Below, piece by piece: positions 1 to 6,086 of a DNA stretch of 8,768 nt; positions within the stretch are counted from its first letter, which is position 1, and each line of letters starts with the position of its first letter. The notes under the pieces were generated by a model that saw nothing but the letters and a program-made list of their open reading frames with translations, did not search any database and had not been told where the DNA came from. Origin of the DNA: Thermoleophilaceae bacterium (GTDB lineage Bacteria > Actinomycetota > Thermoleophilia > Solirubrobacterales > Thermoleophilaceae); the NCBI GenBank assembly GCA_013696425.1, contig JACCYP010000267.1:1-8768 (forward strand), in the 5' to 3' direction. The position numbers and the translations under genes are program-made.

Positions 1-126
1 TGGGAGGACCTCGTCAAGCAGCTCGGGACGATCGAGAACCCGGTCGTGCCGACCAAGCCCAGCCGCTTCGCGCTCCCGGCCGAGAAGAACAAGAAGCGCT
101 CGAGCGAAGCGCACGCCGGCGAATAG
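1..126 (+). CDS. C-terminal end of an unrecognised protein (partial)
   Basis: The first frame is open from base 1 and ends at TAG 124-126, giving 41 C-terminal residues that begin WEDLVKQLGTIENPVVP. The last 15 or so residues are charged (a KNKKR cluster, then SSEAHAGE), as in a disordered protein tail. No catalytic motif is visible and I do not recognise the family. Third-position GC is high throughout, as in the genes around it, which supports real coding. The next gene on this strand starts 86 bases downstream behind its own putative operator, so it is probably a separate transcription unit. Confidence 0.6.
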   Translation, partial: WEDLVKQLGTIENPVVPTKPSRFALPAEKNKKRSSEAHAGE

Positions 127-132
127 CTTCTC

Positions 133-149
133 GCCGCTTCGCGGTTCCT
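133..149 (+). terminator. Weak terminator-like hairpin
   Basis: CCGC (134-137), loop TTC, GCGG (141-144) form a 4-bp stem, extended by a G-T wobble, 7 bases after the stop of the partial gene. It is followed by TTCCTC, not a true T run. The stem is short, so this is a weak candidate for termination before the winged-helix gene. Confidence 0.25.
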
Positions 150-160
150 CTGAACAGGCT

Positions 161-180
161 TTCACCAACTCTTCACCAAC
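161..180 (+). promoter_or_regulatory. PHO-box-like 11-bp-period direct repeat (putative operator)
   Basis: TTCACCAAC occurs twice without mismatch, at 161-169 and 172-180, separated by TC, so the period is exactly 11 bp. Two tandem half-sites one helical turn apart, carrying a TTCACC core, is the form bound by PhoB/PhoP-type winged-helix regulators. Streptomyces PHO boxes are 11-nt direct repeats with a GTTCACC core. The second half-site ends 33 bases before the start of an orphan regulator of that fold, and a TAGCTT -10 candidate lies 17 bases beyond the repeat. The repeat is seen in the sequence; the operator role is inferred. Confidence 0.6.
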
Positions 181-197
181 GCCGCGCCCGCCCCGCG

Positions 198-203
198 TAG
201 CTT
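198..203 (+). promoter_or_regulatory. Putative -10 element of the winged-helix gene
   Basis: TAGCTT fits the actinobacterial TAnnnT -10 pattern and sits 9 bases before the GTG start at 213. Transcription would begin almost at the start codon. No Shine-Dalgarno sequence is visible before GTG, which fits a leaderless or nearly leaderless mRNA. The PHO-box-like repeat occupies the -35 side. Confidence 0.35.
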
Positions 204-212
204 CCGGATGCG

Positions 213-608
213 GTGGACTCGTCACTCGTCGCATCACCCACTCCCCGGGCGATCCGGGTGGCCAACCTCGAGATCCGGCCTGCCGAGATGCAGGTCCTGA
301 TCGACGACCAGCGTGCCGGCCTGACCGTGCGCGAGTTCCAGATCTTCTGGGTGCTCGCCGAGCGCCAGGACCGGGTGGTGACCCGCGAGGAGATCTACCG
401 GCTGATCTGGGACGGGCGCCTACCCCGGCGCAACCGATCCGTGGACGTGTTCGTGCGCAAGGTGAGGGTGAAGCTCGAGAAGCTCGCGCCGGAGTGGAGC
501 TACATCCACACGCACTTCGGGATCGGTTATCGGTTCTCGCCGGAGCCGGGTGGCGATCAGAGCTCGGCGTCGAGCGCCGCATCGAGCAACGGGAACCTGA
601 ACTCGTAG
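213..608 (+). CDS. Orphan OmpR/PhoB-type winged-helix DNA-binding protein
   Basis: The 131-residue protein is almost entirely a Trans_reg_C domain (about residues 15-110): an N-terminal strand region (VANLEIRPAEMQVLIDD), helix 1 (LTVREFQIFWVLAER), helix 2 (TREEIYRLIW), recognition helix (RNRSVDVFVRKVRVKLEKL, residues 73-91), and the wing hairpin GIGYRF (103-108). There is no receiver domain, so it cannot be controlled by Asp phosphorylation in the usual way. It may act constitutively or with a partner. The last 20 residues are Ser/Asn-rich and are encoded opposite the end of the convergent epimerase gene. GTG at 213 is chosen because an in-frame stop lies at 198-200; GTG at 258 is a shorter alternative. 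The upstream 11-bp repeat suggests autoregulation or phosphate-type control, which is inference. The fold is certain; the regulon is unknown. Confidence 0.85.
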   Translation: MDSSLVASPTPRAIRVANLEIRPAEMQVLIDDQRAGLTVREFQIFWVLAERQDRVVTREEIYRLIWDGRLPRRNRSVDVFVRKVRVKLEKLAPEWSYIHTHFGIGYRFSPEPGGDQSSASSAASSNGNLNS

Positions 609-1426
609 CCGTGTCGGAGCAGGGCGCGCGGCTCCATGCGCACGCCCGTGGTCACGATCGAGGCCATCTCGCCGTAGAGCAGCTTGATCGCGACCGCCGG
701 GACCGGCGCGAACGCCGGGCGGTGCAGGGCGCGGCCGAGCGCCTTCGAGAACTCCTTGTTGGTCACCGGATTGGGCGCGGAGAGGTTCACGGGGCCTGAG
801 ACCTCGTCGTCGTCGAGGCAGAAGAGCAGCGCCCCGACCTCGTCCTCGAGCGCGATCCATGGCATGTACTGCGCGCCGCCCGCAACGGGCCCGCCGCCGC
901 CGAGCTTGAAGAAGGGGAGCATCGTCTCCAGGGCGCCGCCGTCCTTGGAGAGCACGACGCCGGTGCGGCAGAGGACCACGCGGCCGGGGGCCTTCTCCGC
1001 CTCGGCCTCCCAGGCGGCGGTCACCTCGGCCAGGAAGTCCCCGCCGGAGGGGGCCGTCTCGTCGACCGGTTCGTCGCCGCGCGGGCCGTAGTAGCCGCTG
1101 GCGGACTGCGAGATGAGCACGCGCGGCGGGTCTTCGCACTCGGTCATCCCGCGCACGACGCTGCGGGTGCCGGCGACGCGCGACTCGCGGATCTCCCTCT
1201 TCACCTCGTCCTTCCAGCGCTGGGCCACGGGCTCGCCCGCCAGGTGGATCACGGCGTCGCAGCCCCCGACGGGAGCCGGCTCGCCGGACTTCAGATCCCA
1301 GCCGCTCGAGCGCGAGATCTCGACCACCTCGTCGCCGCGCTCGCGCAGGGCGCGGACGAGCGCCCTGCCGATGTTGCCGGAGGCGCCTGTTACCGCGACT
1401 CGACGGGTGTTGCCGTGCGCTGCCAC
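557..1426 (-). CDS. TIGR01777-family NAD(P)-dependent epimerase/SDR oxidoreductase
   Basis: This 289-residue protein has the extended-SDR layout of the YfcH/SDR39U1 (TIGR01777) family. The dinucleotide loop is TGASGNIG (13-20). HLAGEPVAQRW (61-71), the SASGYYG active-site segment (108-114), the MPWIALED motif (188-195) and GPVNLSAPNPVTNKEF (211-226) follow, with a C-terminal region of the kind labelled DUF1731. The canonical YxxxK pair is not obvious, which is normal here; the physiological substrate of the family is unknown. Length is typical (about 290-300). GTG 1426 is the only nearby start in frame. It overlaps the end of the malic enzyme gene by 37 bases, suggesting one minus-strand operon with translational coupling. 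Its 3' end overlaps the convergent winged-helix gene by 52 bases. Family assignment is firm; function is not. Confidence 0.9.
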   Translation of the reverse strand: MAAHGNTRRVAVTGASGNIGRALVRALRERGDEVVEISRSSGWDLKSGEPAPVGGCDAVIHLAGEPVAQRWKDEVKREIRESRVAGTRSVVRGMTECEDPPRVLISQSASGYYGPRGDEPVDETAPSGGDFLAEVTAAWEAEAEKAPGRVVLCRTGVVLSKDGGALETMLPFFKLGGGGPVAGGAQYMPWIALEDEVGALLFCLDDDEVSGPVNLSAPNPVTNKEFSKALGRALHRPAFAPVPAVAIKLLYGEMASIVTTGVRMEPRALLRHGYEFRFPLLDAALDAEL

Positions 1427-2814
1427 TCCTCCTGTACGGCCGCGGCGACGGCCGGGCTCACATCGCGGTTGAAGACGCTCGGGACGATGTAGTCCTCGGC
1501 GAGCTCGTCGTCACCGACCACCTGGGCGATGCCCTGGGCGGCCGCGAGCTTCATCTCCTCGGTGATCTTCGTCGCGCGGGCGTCGAAGGCCCCGCGGAAG
1601 ACGCCCGGGAAGGCGAGCACGTTGTTGATCTGGTTCGGGTAATCCGAGCGCCCGGTGGCCATCACACCCACGTAGGGGGCCGCCTCTTCGGGCGGGACCT
1701 CGGGGTCGGGGTTCGCCATGGCGAAGACGAACGGATCCGGGTTCATCCGCTCGAGATCCTTGGCGCCGATGATCCCCGGGCCCGAGAGGCCGACGAAGAG
1801 GTCGGTGCCCTCGAGGATGTCGGCCGGGCTGCCGTTGCGACCCTGCGGGTTGGTGTTCTCCGCGAGCCAGGCCTTCGGAGCGTTCATCGACGCGTCGGCA
1901 TAGTCGATGCGGGCGGCGTGGATGGCGCCGAAGCGGTCACAGGCGACGATCTGGGTGATGCCCGCGGTCATGAGGATCTTCGCGACCGCCACGCCCGCGG
2001 CGCCGGCCCCGACCATCGCGACCGAGAGGTCCTCGATCCGCCGGCCTGTGAGCCGACAGGCGTTCAAGAGCGCCGCGAGCACGACGATCGCCGTGCCGTG
2101 CTGGTCGTCGTGGAAGACCGGGATGTCGAGCTCCTCGATCAGCCGGTTCTCGATCTCGAAGCAGCGCGGCGAGGAGATGTCCTCGAGGTTGATGCCGCCG
2201 AAGCCGGGGGAGATGGCCTTGCAGACGGCCACGATCTCGTCAGGGTCCTTCGTGCTCAGGCAGATCGGCATGGCGTCGACGTCGCCGAACTCCTTGAAGA
2301 GCATCGCCTTGCCCTCCATCACCGGCATCGCCGCCTCCGGCCCGATGTCTCCGAGACCGAGAACCGCGGTGCCGTCGGAGACCACCGCGACCGTGTTCGC
2401 CTTGATGGTGAAGTCGAAGACGGCGTCCGGGTTCTCGTGGATCTCGTTGCACACGCGCGCGACTCCGGGCGTGTAGGCCATCGACAGCTCGTCGCGGGTG
2501 CCGACCGGGATCTTCAGGCCGGTGTGGACCTTGCCGCCGCGGTGCAGCTCGAAGGTGCGGTCGGTGGTGCCGATCAGCTCCACGTCCTCGAGCTCCTCGA
2601 CCGCCTTCACCACGTCGCGCCAGTGATCCTGGTTCGCGCAGGACACGGTGATCTCGCGCAGCGTGCGCTGGCCGCGCACCTCGACGAGGTCGATGGCGCC
2701 GAGGGATCCGCCAGCGGAGCCGATCGCCGAGGTGAGCCGCCCGAGCGAACCGGGCGCGCTTGGGATCTCCACGCGGAGGGTCAGGGAGAACTGTGCTTGG
2801 GGAGCGATCGACAT
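1390..2814 (-). CDS. Malic enzyme with N-terminal ACT domain
   Basis: The 474-residue protein should catalyse oxidative decarboxylation of malate to pyruvate with NAD(P). An ACT-like domain (about 8-85) precedes the malic enzyme core. Core landmarks are the catalytic Tyr in SMAYTPGVARVC (111-122), the catalytic Lys in MEGKAMLFKEFGDVDA (about 166-181), acidic metal ligands in INLEDI (208-213) and FHDDQHGTA (234-242), the Rossmann loop GAGAAG (269-274), and SDYPNQINNVLAFPGVFRGA near the end. This is the short bacterial form plus ACT, without a phosphotransacetylase domain. CDR (292-294) after the Rossmann strand does not settle NAD versus NADP. ATG 2814 is preferred over an in-frame ATG at 2871, because the latter would run into the polA coding region and the ACT fold begins right after 2814. 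The ACT domain implies allosteric control by a small ligand, perhaps an amino acid. The epimerase follows with a 37-base overlap. Confidence 0.93.
   Translation of the reverse strand: MSIAPQAQFSLTLRVEIPSAPGSLGRLTSAIGSAGGSLGAIDLVEVRGQRTLREITVSCANQDHWRDVVKAVEELEDVELIGTTDRTFELHRGGKVHTGLKIPVGTRDELSMAYTPGVARVCNEIHENPDAVFDFTIKANTVAVVSDGTAVLGLGDIGPEAAMPVMEGKAMLFKEFGDVDAMPICLSTKDPDEIVAVCKAISPGFGGINLEDISSPRCFEIENRLIEELDIPVFHDDQHGTAIVVLAALLNACRLTGRRIEDLSVAMVGAGAAGVAVAKILMTAGITQIVACDRFGAIHAARIDYADASMNAPKAWLAENTNPQGRNGSPADILEGTDLFVGLSGPGIIGAKDLERMNPDPFVFAMANPDPEVPPEEAAPYVGVMATGRSDYPNQINNVLAFPGVFRGAFDARATKITEEMKLAAAQGIAQVVGDDELAEDYIVPSVFNRDVSPAVAAAVQEEWQRTATPVESR
1428..1433 (-). promoter_or_regulatory. 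Shine-Dalgarno sequence unusually close to the epimerase start
   Basis: The minus strand reads AGGAGG directly before A and then GTG (1426), leaving a 1-base spacer where 5-9 is usual. It is the clearest SD in a window where most starts have none. Because it lies inside the malic enzyme gene, ribosomes ending at 1390 may re-initiate here. The tight spacing leaves some doubt about the exact start. Confidence 0.4.
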
Positions 2815-2848
2815 GGCCAGGGGGAGAGGAGGATATAAACGGGGAGCG
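2815..2848. promoter_or_regulatory. 34-bp divergent promoter region, malic enzyme / polA
   Basis: The whole intergenic space is 34 bp and holds one AT-rich patch, GATATAAAC (2832-2840), in an otherwise GC/purine-rich sequence. On the plus strand TATAAA (2834-2839) lies 9 bases before GTG 2849. On the minus strand TATATC (2837-2832) lies 17 bases before ATG 2814. The two candidate -10 elements overlap, as in symmetric bidirectional promoters. A plus-strand TCGACA (2808-2813, one mismatch to TTGACA) could be a -35, but its 20-bp spacing to TATAAA is long. GGGGAG (2841-2846) is only 2 bases from the polA start, and the malic enzyme start has no SD. Confidence 0.45.
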
Positions 2849-5404
2849 GTGGCCACGGAACTCTTCCTCATCGATGGAAACTCGCTCGTGTACAGGGCTT
2901 TCTATGCCCTGCCCGAAACGATCGCCACGTCGAAGGGCCAGCCGACGAATGCAATCTTTGGATTCGCGTCGATGCTCGTCAAGATCCTGACCGAGCACGG
3001 CGCGTCGCCGACGCTAGTGGTTTGGGACGGTGGAATGTCGGGACGTGACGAGATCTCCCCCGACTACAAGGCCGGCCGCAAGTCCCGCCCGGATCTCCTG
3101 AGGGAGCAGTGGCCCCATTTCGAGCCCCTCGTGGCGGCCTTCGGATACGAGAACGTGAAGATCGACGGCTTCGAGGCCGACGACGTGATCGCGACCCTCA
3201 CCGAGCAGGCCAAGCAGAAGGGCATCGAGACAATGGTGCTCACCGGCGACCGTGACATGTTCCAGCTGATCGAGCCCGGCGTCCGGGTGATGGCCACGAG
3301 CCGGGGCATCACCGAGACGAAGACCTACGACCGCGAGGCCGTGGTCGAGCGCTATGGCATCCCGCCCGAGCTGATCCCCGACTTCTACGGCCTCAAGGGC
3401 GACACCTCCGACAACATCCCGGGCGTCCCCGGCATCGGCGACAAGACCGCGTCCACGCTGCTCCAGGAGTACGGCGACCTCGAGGGCGTGCTCGGCAACG
3501 TCGAGAACATCTCGGGCGCGAAGCGCAAGGAGAACCTCACCGGGCACGCCGAGAACGCACGCATGTCCAAGCAGCTCGCCACCGCCGTGCGCGACGTGCC
3601 GGTCGACGTCGATCTCGCCGCCATCGCCTCCACCGCGCCGGACCGCTCGGGCCTGCGCGAGATGTTCCGCGAGTTCGAGCTGCGTGACCCGCTGCGCCGG
3701 CTCGAGGAGGTGCTGGCCGACGAGGCCGCACCCGCCTCCGAGGCGCAGACCACGCTCGAGGTGAGCGCGAAGGAGATCACCGAGTCCGAGCTCGGCGAGC
3801 TGAAGGGGGACCTGCCCTCCTTCGCGGCCGGACGCGAGGAGCGCGAGGACGGGTCCCGAGGCGCGCTGCGCTTCGGCGCCTTCGCCGGAGGTCCCGAGGC
3901 GCTCTACGGCGAGACCGAGGGCCTCGCCGCGCTCGCGCTCGCCTGGGGCGAGCGCCCGCTGGTGGCGCACGACTGGAAGTCGATCGCGGCGCCGGAGGAG
4001 CCGACCGACGCGCCGCCGCTCGAGCACGACACGATGATCGGCGCCTACCTGCTCGATCCCGCCGGGCGCAACTACGAGCTGGCGGAGCTGGCGGAGCGCG
4101 AGGGGCTCGCCACCACCGCCGAGGGCATCGCCGAGACGGCGGTGCTCACGCGGATGCTGGCCGAGATCCAGATGAAGGAGCTGCGCGAGCAGGGGCTCGT
4201 GCCGCTACTGCGCGACATCGAGCTGCCGCTCGTGGAGGTGCTGATCGACATGGAGCGCGCGGGGGTGCAGCTCGATACCGACCGGCTCGCCGCGATCCGC
4301 GAGCGGGTGGTGGCCGACACACTCGAGCTCGAGACGAAGATCTATGAGCTCGCCGATGAGGAGTTCACGATCGGCTCGCCCCAGCAGCTCGGGCAGATCC
4401 TGTTCGAGAAGCTCGGCCTCTCGAAGAAGCGCCGGGGCAAGACCGGATTCTCGACCGACGCGCGCGTGCTCCAGGCCATCCGCTCCGAGCACGAGATCAT
4501 CCCGGCGGTCGAGAGCTGGCGGGAGCTCTCGAAGCTCACGAGCACCTACCTCGATGCGCTGCCGGAGCTCGTGGACGAGCGCTCGCGGCTGCACACCACC
4601 TTCGGCCAGGTGAGCGCCGCCACCGGGCGACTGTCGAGCACCGACCCGAACCTGCAGAACATCCCCGTGCGCACGGAGCTCGGGCGCGAGATCCGCGGCT
4701 GCTTCGTGGCCGAGGAGGGGCACAAGCTGATCGCGGCCGACTACTCGCAGGTGGAGCTGCGGGTGCTCGCCCACATCGCCGGCGAGGAGGTGCTGAAGGA
4801 CATCTTCCGCCGCGGCGAGGACGTGCATACCGGGACCGCGGAGCAGATCCTCGGCGGCTCGGCCGACCCGGGTACGCGTTCGAAGGCCAAGATGGTCAAC
4901 TACGGCATCGTCTACGGGCTCTCCGCCTACGGGCTCGCCGACCGCCTCCAGATCCCCCAGGACGAGGCGCAGCAGTTCATCGACCGCTACCTCGAGGGCT
5001 TCCCGAAGGTGAAGGAGTTCATCGACACGACCATCGGTCAGGCCACCGCCGACGGCCACGTGACGACGCTCTTCGGGCGCATCCGGCGGATCCCCGAGCT
5101 GCGCGCGCGCCAGTGGACCACGCGCTCGCTCGGCGAGCGCCTCGCCGTGAACACCGTCATCCAGGGCACCGCGGCGGACATCATCAAGATCGCGATGGTG
5201 CGCAGCCGCAACGCATTGCGCGACGCCGGCCTCGCCACCACACTGCTGCTCCAGATCCACGACGAGCTGCTCTTCGAGGCGCCCGACGCCGAGATCGAGG
5301 CCGCGAGCGAGATCATCGTGCGCGAGATGGCCGACGCGTTCCCGCTCGACCCGCCGCTGGCCGTGGATCTCGGCGTGGGCGAGGACTGGATGAAGGCGAA
5401 GTAG
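2849..5404 (+). CDS. polA: DNA polymerase I
   Basis: The 851-residue protein has the three-part PolA layout. The 5' nuclease (about 1-290) keeps its metal ligands: D9, D60, E109/D111/D112, D134/D136 and D185/D188, with the helix-hairpin-helix GVPGIGDKTA. The 3'-5' exonuclease-like region (about 300-450) is short and lacks the DxE motif and the other catalytic acids, so proofreading is predicted to be absent. The polymerase domain has motif A DYSQVELR (D631), motif B R677-K681-Y685-Y689, and motif C QIHDELLFE (H804, D805). Y685 takes the position of E. coli F762, a Tyr as in T7 and mycobacterial enzymes. GTG 2849 is preferred; in-frame ATG 2813 has a better-spaced GGGGAG (2799-2804) but would add residues encoded by rare AGA, AAA, TAT and GGA codons over the AT-rich promoter patch. 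The role is Okazaki fragment processing and repair. The stop overlaps the next start (TAGTG). Confidence 0.97.
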   Translation: MATELFLIDGNSLVYRAFYALPETIATSKGQPTNAIFGFASMLVKILTEHGASPTLVVWDGGMSGRDEISPDYKAGRKSRPDLLREQWPHFEPLVAAFGYENVKIDGFEADDVIATLTEQAKQKGIETMVLTGDRDMFQLIEPGVRVMATSRGITETKTYDREAVVERYGIPPELIPDFYGLKGDTSDNIPGVPGIGDKTASTLLQEYGDLEGVLGNVENISGAKRKENLTGHAENARMSKQLATAVRDVPVDVDLAAIASTAPDRSGLREMFREFELRDPLRRLEEVLADEAAPASEAQTTLEVSAKEITESELGELKGDLPSFAAGREEREDGSRGALRFGAFAGGPEALYGETEGLAALALAWGERPLVAHDWKSIAAPEEPTDAPPLEHDTMIGAYLLDPAGRNYELAELAEREGLATTAEGIAETAVLTRMLAEIQMKELREQGLVPLLRDIELPLVEVLIDMERAGVQLDTDRLAAIRERVVADTLELETKIYELADEEFTIGSPQQLGQILFEKLGLSKKRRGKTGFSTDARVLQAIRSEHEIIPAVESWRELSKLTSTYLDALPELVDERSRLHTTFGQVSAATGRLSSTDPNLQNIPVRTELGREIRGCFVAEEGHKLIAADYSQVELRVLAHIAGEEVLKDIFRRGEDVHTGTAEQILGGSADPGTRSKAKMVNYGIVYGLSAYGLADRLQIPQDEAQQFIDRYLEGFPKVKEFIDTTIGQATADGHVTTLFGRIRRIPELRARQWTTRSLGERLAVNTVIQGTAADIIKIAMVRSRNALRDAGLATTLLLQIHDELLFEAPDAEIEAASEIIVREMADAFPLDPPLAVDLGVGEDWMKAK

Positions 5405-5844
5405 TGGACCGCGGCGGCGTCGCTGTCGGGCTCACCGTGTTGGCGGGCGGGATGATCGCGCTCCAGGCGCCGATCAACGGCATGCTCGGCAAGACCGTCG
5501 GCTCGTTCACGGCGGCCACGATTTCGTTCGTTATCGGCACGATCGCCCTGATCGGCATCACCGTCGTGACCGGCGTCGGCGACGTGGGTGAGGCGAAGAC
5601 GCTGCCCTGGTACTACCTGATCGGCGGTGTGCTGGGTGCGATCTACGTGACCACGGCGCTGGTGGCCGTGCAGACGCTCGGCGCGGGCGGCGTGACCGCG
5701 GCCACGATCACCGGCCAGCTCACCGCCTCGGTGGTGGTCGACCGCTACGGCCTGCTCGGACTCGACGAGCGCCCGCTCACATGGCAGCGCGTGCTCGGCG
5801 TGGCCTTGCTCGCGGCCGGGGTGTTCCTCGTGGTGCGGGACTGA
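5404..5844 (+). CDS. Half-size DMT-superfamily membrane protein (YdcZ/DUF606-like)
   Basis: The 146-residue protein is strongly hydrophobic, with about five predicted membrane helices near residues 6-23, 34-56, 68-90, 94-112 and 126-144. The early motif ALQAPINGMLGK and the GAGGVTAATITGQLTASVVVD segment resemble the YdcZ (DUF606) branch of drug/metabolite transporters, whose members are about 140-150 residues and may need to dimerise. Substrate is unknown. GTG 5404 overlaps the polA stop (TAGTG), the likely reason for this start and a sign of translational coupling to polA. Starts further upstream in this frame would lie inside polA and give a non-membrane, Arg-rich extension. There is no obvious functional link to DNA synthesis. 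The gene ends in the left arm of the long inverted repeat. Confidence 0.8.
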   Translation: MDRGGVAVGLTVLAGGMIALQAPINGMLGKTVGSFTAATISFVIGTIALIGITVVTGVGDVGEAKTLPWYYLIGGVLGAIYVTTALVAVQTLGAGGVTAATITGQLTASVVVDRYGLLGLDERPLTWQRVLGVALLAAGVFLVVRD

Positions 5845-5849
5845 GGCTC

Positions 5850-5868
5850 GCGCCTTCGGCGCTCGTTT
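5850..5868 (+). terminator. Terminator-like hairpin after the DMT gene
   Basis: GCGCC, loop TTC, GGCGC (5850-5862) is a perfect 5-bp GC stem starting 6 bases after the DMT stop and followed by TCGTTT. The T run is short, as is usual in GC-rich genomes. An identical hairpin faces it at 6058-6070. Confidence 0.5.
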
Positions 5869-5933
5869 GAACTGCGGGCAACCAAGGGTGAGCCGGGCGG
5901 GTTCGGGAGTGCGCGGGGCGGCCCGGTTTCCGC

Positions 5934-5978
5934 CGAACCTCGAGAAAGCGACCGTATAGGGCGGTTTCTCGAGGTTCG
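5934..5978. repeat. Central 14-bp inverted repeat (hairpin)
   Basis: CGAACCTCGAGAAA (5934-5947) is perfectly reverse-complemented at 5965-5978 across a 17-base loop. The loop can pair further (CG/CG, then CC/GG after single mismatches), leaving about GTATA at the tip. It holds the only TATA-like bases of the element (TATAGG, 5955-5960). It could be a stable RNA/DNA hairpin or a dimeric protein site. Confidence 0.75.
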
Positions 5979-6050
5979 ATCTCTCGGTGGCGCGTTGCCG
6001 CTCGCGGCCAGCGACCAACGCTCCGCACAGCCCCTTATTGCTGCAGTTTG

Positions 6051-6070
6051 AAGACGAGCGCCGAAGGCGC
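6051..6070 (-). terminator. Terminator-like hairpin after the acidic-protein gene
   Basis: On the minus strand the same GCGCC-TTC-GGCGC stem (6070-6058) follows 16 bases after the stop of the 6087-6305 gene and is followed by TCGTCTT. Together with 5850-5868 it makes two identical terminators pointing at each other. Confidence 0.45.
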
Positions 6071-6086
6071 GAGCCTCGAGAGGCGC

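Larger units (their letters stand above)
5843..6077. repeat. Long nested imperfect palindrome between convergent genes
   Basis: The outer arms 5843-5866 and 6054-6077 are perfect 24-bp inverted copies, spanning 235 bp. Inside them the flanks stay related with small gaps: GAACTGC then GGCAACCAAGGG on the left matches AAACTGC then AGCAATAAGGGG on the reversed right. At the centre lies a perfect 14-bp inverted repeat (5934-5947 / 5965-5978). The outer repeat centre (5960) and inner repeat centre (5956) almost coincide, so the unit is one degenerate palindrome. It begins in the stop codon of the DMT gene and ends 9 bases before the stop of the minus-strand acidic gene. It could be a bidirectional terminator, a REP- or MITE-like element, or a structured RNA. 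No target-site duplication is visible at its ends and it has no convincing reading frame. The structure is seen; the role is unknown. Confidence 0.8.

Noticed and set aside
2648..2848. Longer polA reading frame starting at ATG 2648
   Set aside because: It lies antisense to the ACT domain of the malic enzyme and has no PolA-like sequence; PolA homology begins right after GTG 2849.
2813..2848. polA start at ATG 2813 with GGGGAG at good spacing
   Set aside because: It was kept only as an alternative: the added codons (AGA, TAT, AAA, several GGA) are unlike the rest of polA and cover the AT-rich promoter patch.
4205..5260. 351-codon open frame on the minus strand
   Set aside because: It lies inside the polA polymerase domain, and its composition is that of an antisense shadow with no recognisable domain.
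5113..5403. Upstream extension of the DMT membrane protein inside polA
   Set aside because: The encoded sequence is Arg/His-rich and lies in a second frame of polA motif C; the membrane protein begins naturally at GTG 5404.
5843..6077. Standard insertion sequence, dif site or CRISPR repeat
   Set aside because: There is no transposase, no target-site duplication in the flanks, no XerC/XerD-like 11-6-11 core, and no regularly spaced direct repeats.
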